Assembly (NCBI GenBank): GCA_013360445.1
Contig: JABWBP010000013.1
Location: forward strand, 1 to 56,103
DNA: 56,103 nt
Source: Calditrichaceae bacterium
GTDB lineage: Bacteria > Calditrichota > Calditrichia > RBG-13-44-9 > J075
Reading direction: 5' to 3'
Shown here piece after piece: positions 54,042-56,103 of this stretch. Every line of letters begins with the position of its first letter. The first letter of the stretch is position 1. Made by a program: the position numbers and the translations under genes. A model generated the notes under the pieces. That model did not search any database. It was not told the DNA's origin and was given only the letters and a program-made list of their open reading frames with translations.

Positions 54042-54407
54042 TCATTCCCACTGGAACGCTCCTCTTTTCCAGAGGTACAGATACCCGGCAAATAAAATCC
54101 CTAAGAACACCACCATCTCCCAGAAAATGAACGCGCCCTGGGAGAGAAACTGGTTGTACACCACCGCCCAGGGATACATGAAGATCACTTCGATGTCGAA
54201 GAGCACGAACATCATCGCCACTACGTAAAAGCGGATGGGATAGCGCAGGCGGGCGTCCATCTGGGGATTGATGCCGGATTCGTACACTTGCTGTTTGACG
54301 GCGTCTTTGATGCGGGGGCTGACAACGTGGGATAGAAACAGGATCGCACCGGCCACCACCAACGCGAAGGCGAGCACGATCAACACCGGGAGGTATTGTG
54401 AGAGCAT
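54042..54407 (-). CDS. nuoA: NADH-quinone oxidoreductase subunit A
   Basis: Small membrane subunit of complex I, 121 residues with three transmembrane helices and the loop YESGINPQMDARLRYPIRFY (about 44-63), containing the conserved ESG and an Asp-Ala-Arg-rich segment in place of the usual Cys-bearing one. FDIEVIFMYPWA is typical. The start at 54407 (MLSQYLPVL) has AGGA seven bases upstream; the frame open to 54470 has no RBS. First gene of the nuo operon; the 128-base gap upstream (54408-54535) presumably holds its promoter. Confidence 0.95.
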   Translation of the reverse strand: MLSQYLPVLIVLAFALVVAGAILFLSHVVSPRIKDAVKQQVYESGINPQMDARLRYPIRFYVVAMMFVLFDIEVIFMYPWAVVYNQFLSQGAFIFWEMVVFLGILFAGYLYLWKRGAFQWE

Positions 54408-54535
54408 GGCGACATCCTGATTTTTCTTACCACTATTTTCACAAAACTTAAGATGCCAAGATATAACCAAACGGCAAAAAAAATCAATAGAAGAAAAAAG
54501 TTTTTACATTTTTTCTCTTTGGGGATGAATTCTGC
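54408..54535. other. Gap between RT and nuoA
   Basis: A/T-rich, with a run of A-rich sequence on the plus strand (about 54467-54500). It probably contains the promoter of the nuo operon. No template repeat can be recognised here. Confidence 0.4.
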
Positions 54536-55600
54536 TCAAGGATTTCTTCTGATAAACGCATACTGCTCGAACAAGGAGCGGCGCAGCCCCCAGGTATCGC
54601 CCTGACTTACATGGCCTAACCAGGCCTGCACAGAGGCATTGACAGCGTTCCAGGAAATTTTACCGCATCCATATCCTTTTGTAAGCGCCTGGAGCTTTTT
54701 GCGAGCGCGTTTAATTCCGCTCCGTAACAGGCGGCGATGCGCAGGAAATAATCGAAAACCCAAAAAAGGGATGCCGTGTTGCACCGGGTGAACAAGCGCC
54801 TTTTGAGAATGCAAATGCAACCGCCATTTCTGAAGAAACGACTGGCTGCGTCTTTTGCACTCTAAAAGCCATGCTCTATCATCGCTGAAAATCAAAATAT
54901 CATCCACGTACCGCACATAACCGGGTGCGCCCAATTCCTCCTTGATAAAATGATCGTATGGATTCAAATACACATTGGCGAAGAACTGGCTGGTAAGGTT
55001 GCCAATCGGCAATCCTTTTCGCCGCTCCAGGGGAGTAAACATATCATCGCCAGGGAAATAAAAATTGGCTGGCTCCTGCAGGTTGCTGGCGTTGATGATT
55101 TGTTCGATCAAAATAAGGGTCTGCCGGCAACGAATGGTGCGGCTGATTTCTGCCAACAAAAGCTGGTGGTCGATGCTGGGAAAATACTTTCGGATATCAA
55201 GCTGCAAAACATAGCGGTAACGCCGGGCATAAAAAGTACACCGGTCAAGGGCCGCGCTTGTACCCTTATTTTCCCGGTTGGCATAACTGTCATGGATAAA
55301 TTTGCGCTCCAAGAGGGGGGCAATCACGTTCATAAGCGCATGATGCACCACCCGCTCGGCGTACGGAGCGGCGCTGATCATTCGCGGTTTTGGCCGAAGA
55401 ATTTTGAAGGTGTGAAACTTTCCAAAGGGATAATTTCCAGCATACAAAGACTGCTGAATTTCCAGGAGATTCTCCGCGCGCCGGGCATTGAAAATTGCCA
55501 CATCATGGCGAAACCGCTTGCCTTTCTCCGCTTTCCGGGAAGCCAGGTAGAGGTTTTCGAACGCGCAAATTTTGTCGAAGAGATTGGTGTAGCTTTTCAT
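54536..55600 (-). CDS. Reverse transcriptase of the diversity-generating retroelement (DGR) type
   Basis: A 354-residue RNA-directed DNA polymerase. The palm motifs are clear: [15 protein letters not shown] (catalytic Asp of motif 3), [18 protein letters not shown] with the DGR-type IGxxxSQ (residues 196-205) instead of the QGxxxSP of other RTs, and the active-site YVDD at 231-234 in [11 protein letters not shown]. The N-terminal block [17 protein letters not shown] and [17 protein letters not shown] are typical of the DGR group. There is no maturase or HNH domain. With the adjacent Avd-like gene it fits DGR or a related RT/Avd system. GC content is lower than in neighbouring genes, which suggests horizontal acquisition. 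Confidence 0.9.
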   Translation of the reverse strand: MKSYTNLFDKICAFENLYLASRKAEKGKRFRHDVAIFNARRAENLLEIQQSLYAGNYPFGKFHTFKILRPKPRMISAAPYAERVVHHALMNVIAPLLERKFIHDSYANRENKGTSAALDRCTFYARRYRYVLQLDIRKYFPSIDHQLLLAEISRTIRCRQTLILIEQIINASNLQEPANFYFPGDDMFTPLERRKGLPIGNLTSQFFANVYLNPYDHFIKEELGAPGYVRYVDDILIFSDDRAWLLECKRRSQSFLQKWRLHLHSQKALVHPVQHGIPFLGFRLFPAHRRLLRSGIKRARKKLQALTKGYGCGKISWNAVNASVQAWLGHVSQGDTWGLRRSLFEQYAFIRRNP

Positions 55601-55640
55601 GTCGATCTTTTAGCTCCCCCGGCTCCCCAAATGCAATTTG

Positions 55641-55982
55641 CTATCTGCTCTTCTGCTGTTTCAGCCACGCGCCCAGATCGCTGCCGATCTGTTGCAGGCT
55701 GGAAGACGCATAAGCTAATTGCCGGGGGGTAAAAAATTTCATGCGGGTGCAAACCGCTAAAAGGCGGCGAAATTTTTCCAGGCCGATATTCGCCCGCTGC
55801 AATTTCTCTAATTTCTCCTTGCTGTAGTATGCGTCGGCCAGGTCTTCCAAAATATCTAACAAAATTCGAACCGCGCGATCACCTAACAAAAATTTATAAT
55901 TTCGCGGAAAGTGTTCCAGGTGGGGTAAAAACCAGACCAGAAAATCTTCCATCCGGGTGAGGATATTTTCTTTCTGGGCCAT
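55641..55982 (-). CDS. Avd-like four-helix bundle protein
   Basis: A 113-residue all-helical protein with basic surface (DRAVRILLDILEDLADAYYSKEKLEKL, then IGLEKFRRLLAV; spans about 33-60 and 65-77), the pattern of Avd/bAvd-like four-helix bundle proteins that assist DGR reverse transcriptases. It starts at 55982 with GGAGAAG as RBS and is 40 bases upstream of the RT. Placement and size fit the accessory role. The assignment is from the pattern and context. Confidence 0.8.
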   Translation of the reverse strand: MAQKENILTRMEDFLVWFLPHLEHFPRNYKFLLGDRAVRILLDILEDLADAYYSKEKLEKLQRANIGLEKFRRLLAVCTRMKFFTPRQLAYASSSLQQIGSDLGAWLKQQKSR

Positions 55983-56103
55983 CTTGCTTCTCCGGCTTTA
56001 AGCTATATACTAAGCGCATTTTAAAATTTCCGTTTCTTATTCAAGGAACCCCGGTAGGGGTTCAACATTTGTAGCGGCAATAATACCAATACGAACCGCA
56101 ACC
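55983..56103. repeat. Right edge: hairpin with A/N-codon-rich flank
   Basis: GAACCCC-GGTA-GGGGTTC (56046-56063) is a 7-base-pair stem of a dispersed type. After it the plus strand reads an AAT/AAC-rich stretch to the edge (56073-56103). This composition is seen in DGR template repeats but also in known dispersed hairpin repeats. The stretch is on the strand opposite the RT. Nothing else can be called before the edge. Confidence 0.45.

Noticed and set aside
56064-56103. DGR template repeat
   Set aside because: It is at the extreme edge, on the strand opposite the RT, and the associated hairpin matches a dispersed-repeat type; kept only as a possibility.

Overview
The window looks like a chromosomal segment from an uncultured or little-studied bacterium of the FCB group (Calditrichota, KSB1 or Ignavibacteria-like), not a classical Bacteroidetes. 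Three things point there: secreted proteins ending in a type IX secretion (T9SS) sorting domain with the NYPNPFNP signature, a PorV-type outer-membrane protein, and a complex I operon that keeps the NADH-dehydrogenase module (nuoEFG), which Bacteroidetes usually lack. The placement is inferred from families only; no rRNA gene is present.

Left to right: (1) 1-2394, minus, a partial peptidase-MA/beta-propeller/outer-membrane protein; (2) 2543-6229, plus, a small lipoprotein and a 959-residue multi-PAS protein with no kinase or GGDEF output; (3) 6383-11478, minus, a peptide-binding lipoprotein, three small proteins, a GNAT acetyltransferase, aspartate kinase and dapA; (4) 11706-12782, plus, a YchF-like GTPase; (5) 12877-17085, minus, a DUF4835 protein, murA and recN, the last two overlapping by one base; (6) 17323-23695, plus, selD followed by a mevalonate-pathway cluster: diphosphomevalonate decarboxylase, phosphomevalonate kinase, a single polypeptide fusing class II HMG-CoA reductase to mevalonate kinase, and type I IPP isomerase. 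The selD gene has an in-frame UGA at the catalytic position followed by a SECIS-like hairpin, so it very probably encodes a selenoprotein. (7) 23770-39197, minus, a surface and envelope region: an M43 metalloprotease with T9SS tail, a class III CoA-transferase, an RmlD-like reductase, outer-membrane proteins, a second peptidase-MA/propeller/barrel protein, an M6-like protein that has lost its HExxH motif, and PorV. (8) 39580-54407, minus, the complex I operon nuoA-C-D-E-F-G-H-J-K-L-M-N. nuoB and nuoI are absent, and two toxin-antitoxin-like pairs sit inside the operon (between F and G, and between L and M). (9) 54536-55982, minus, a reverse transcriptase of the diversity-generating retroelement (DGR) type with an Avd-like helical-bundle protein upstream; no template/variable repeat pair is visible.

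The most pervasive unexplained signal lies between genes. Most intergenic gaps hold a different imperfect palindrome whose arms are short degenerate direct repeats with periods of about 7-10 bases. These elements often touch or overlap start and stop codons and occur inside operons. At one locus such low-complexity DNA appears to encode a signal peptide. The genes work together as an isoprenoid-precursor cluster, a respiratory complex I operon, a cell-surface export and adhesion set, and lysine/peptidoglycan precursor synthesis.
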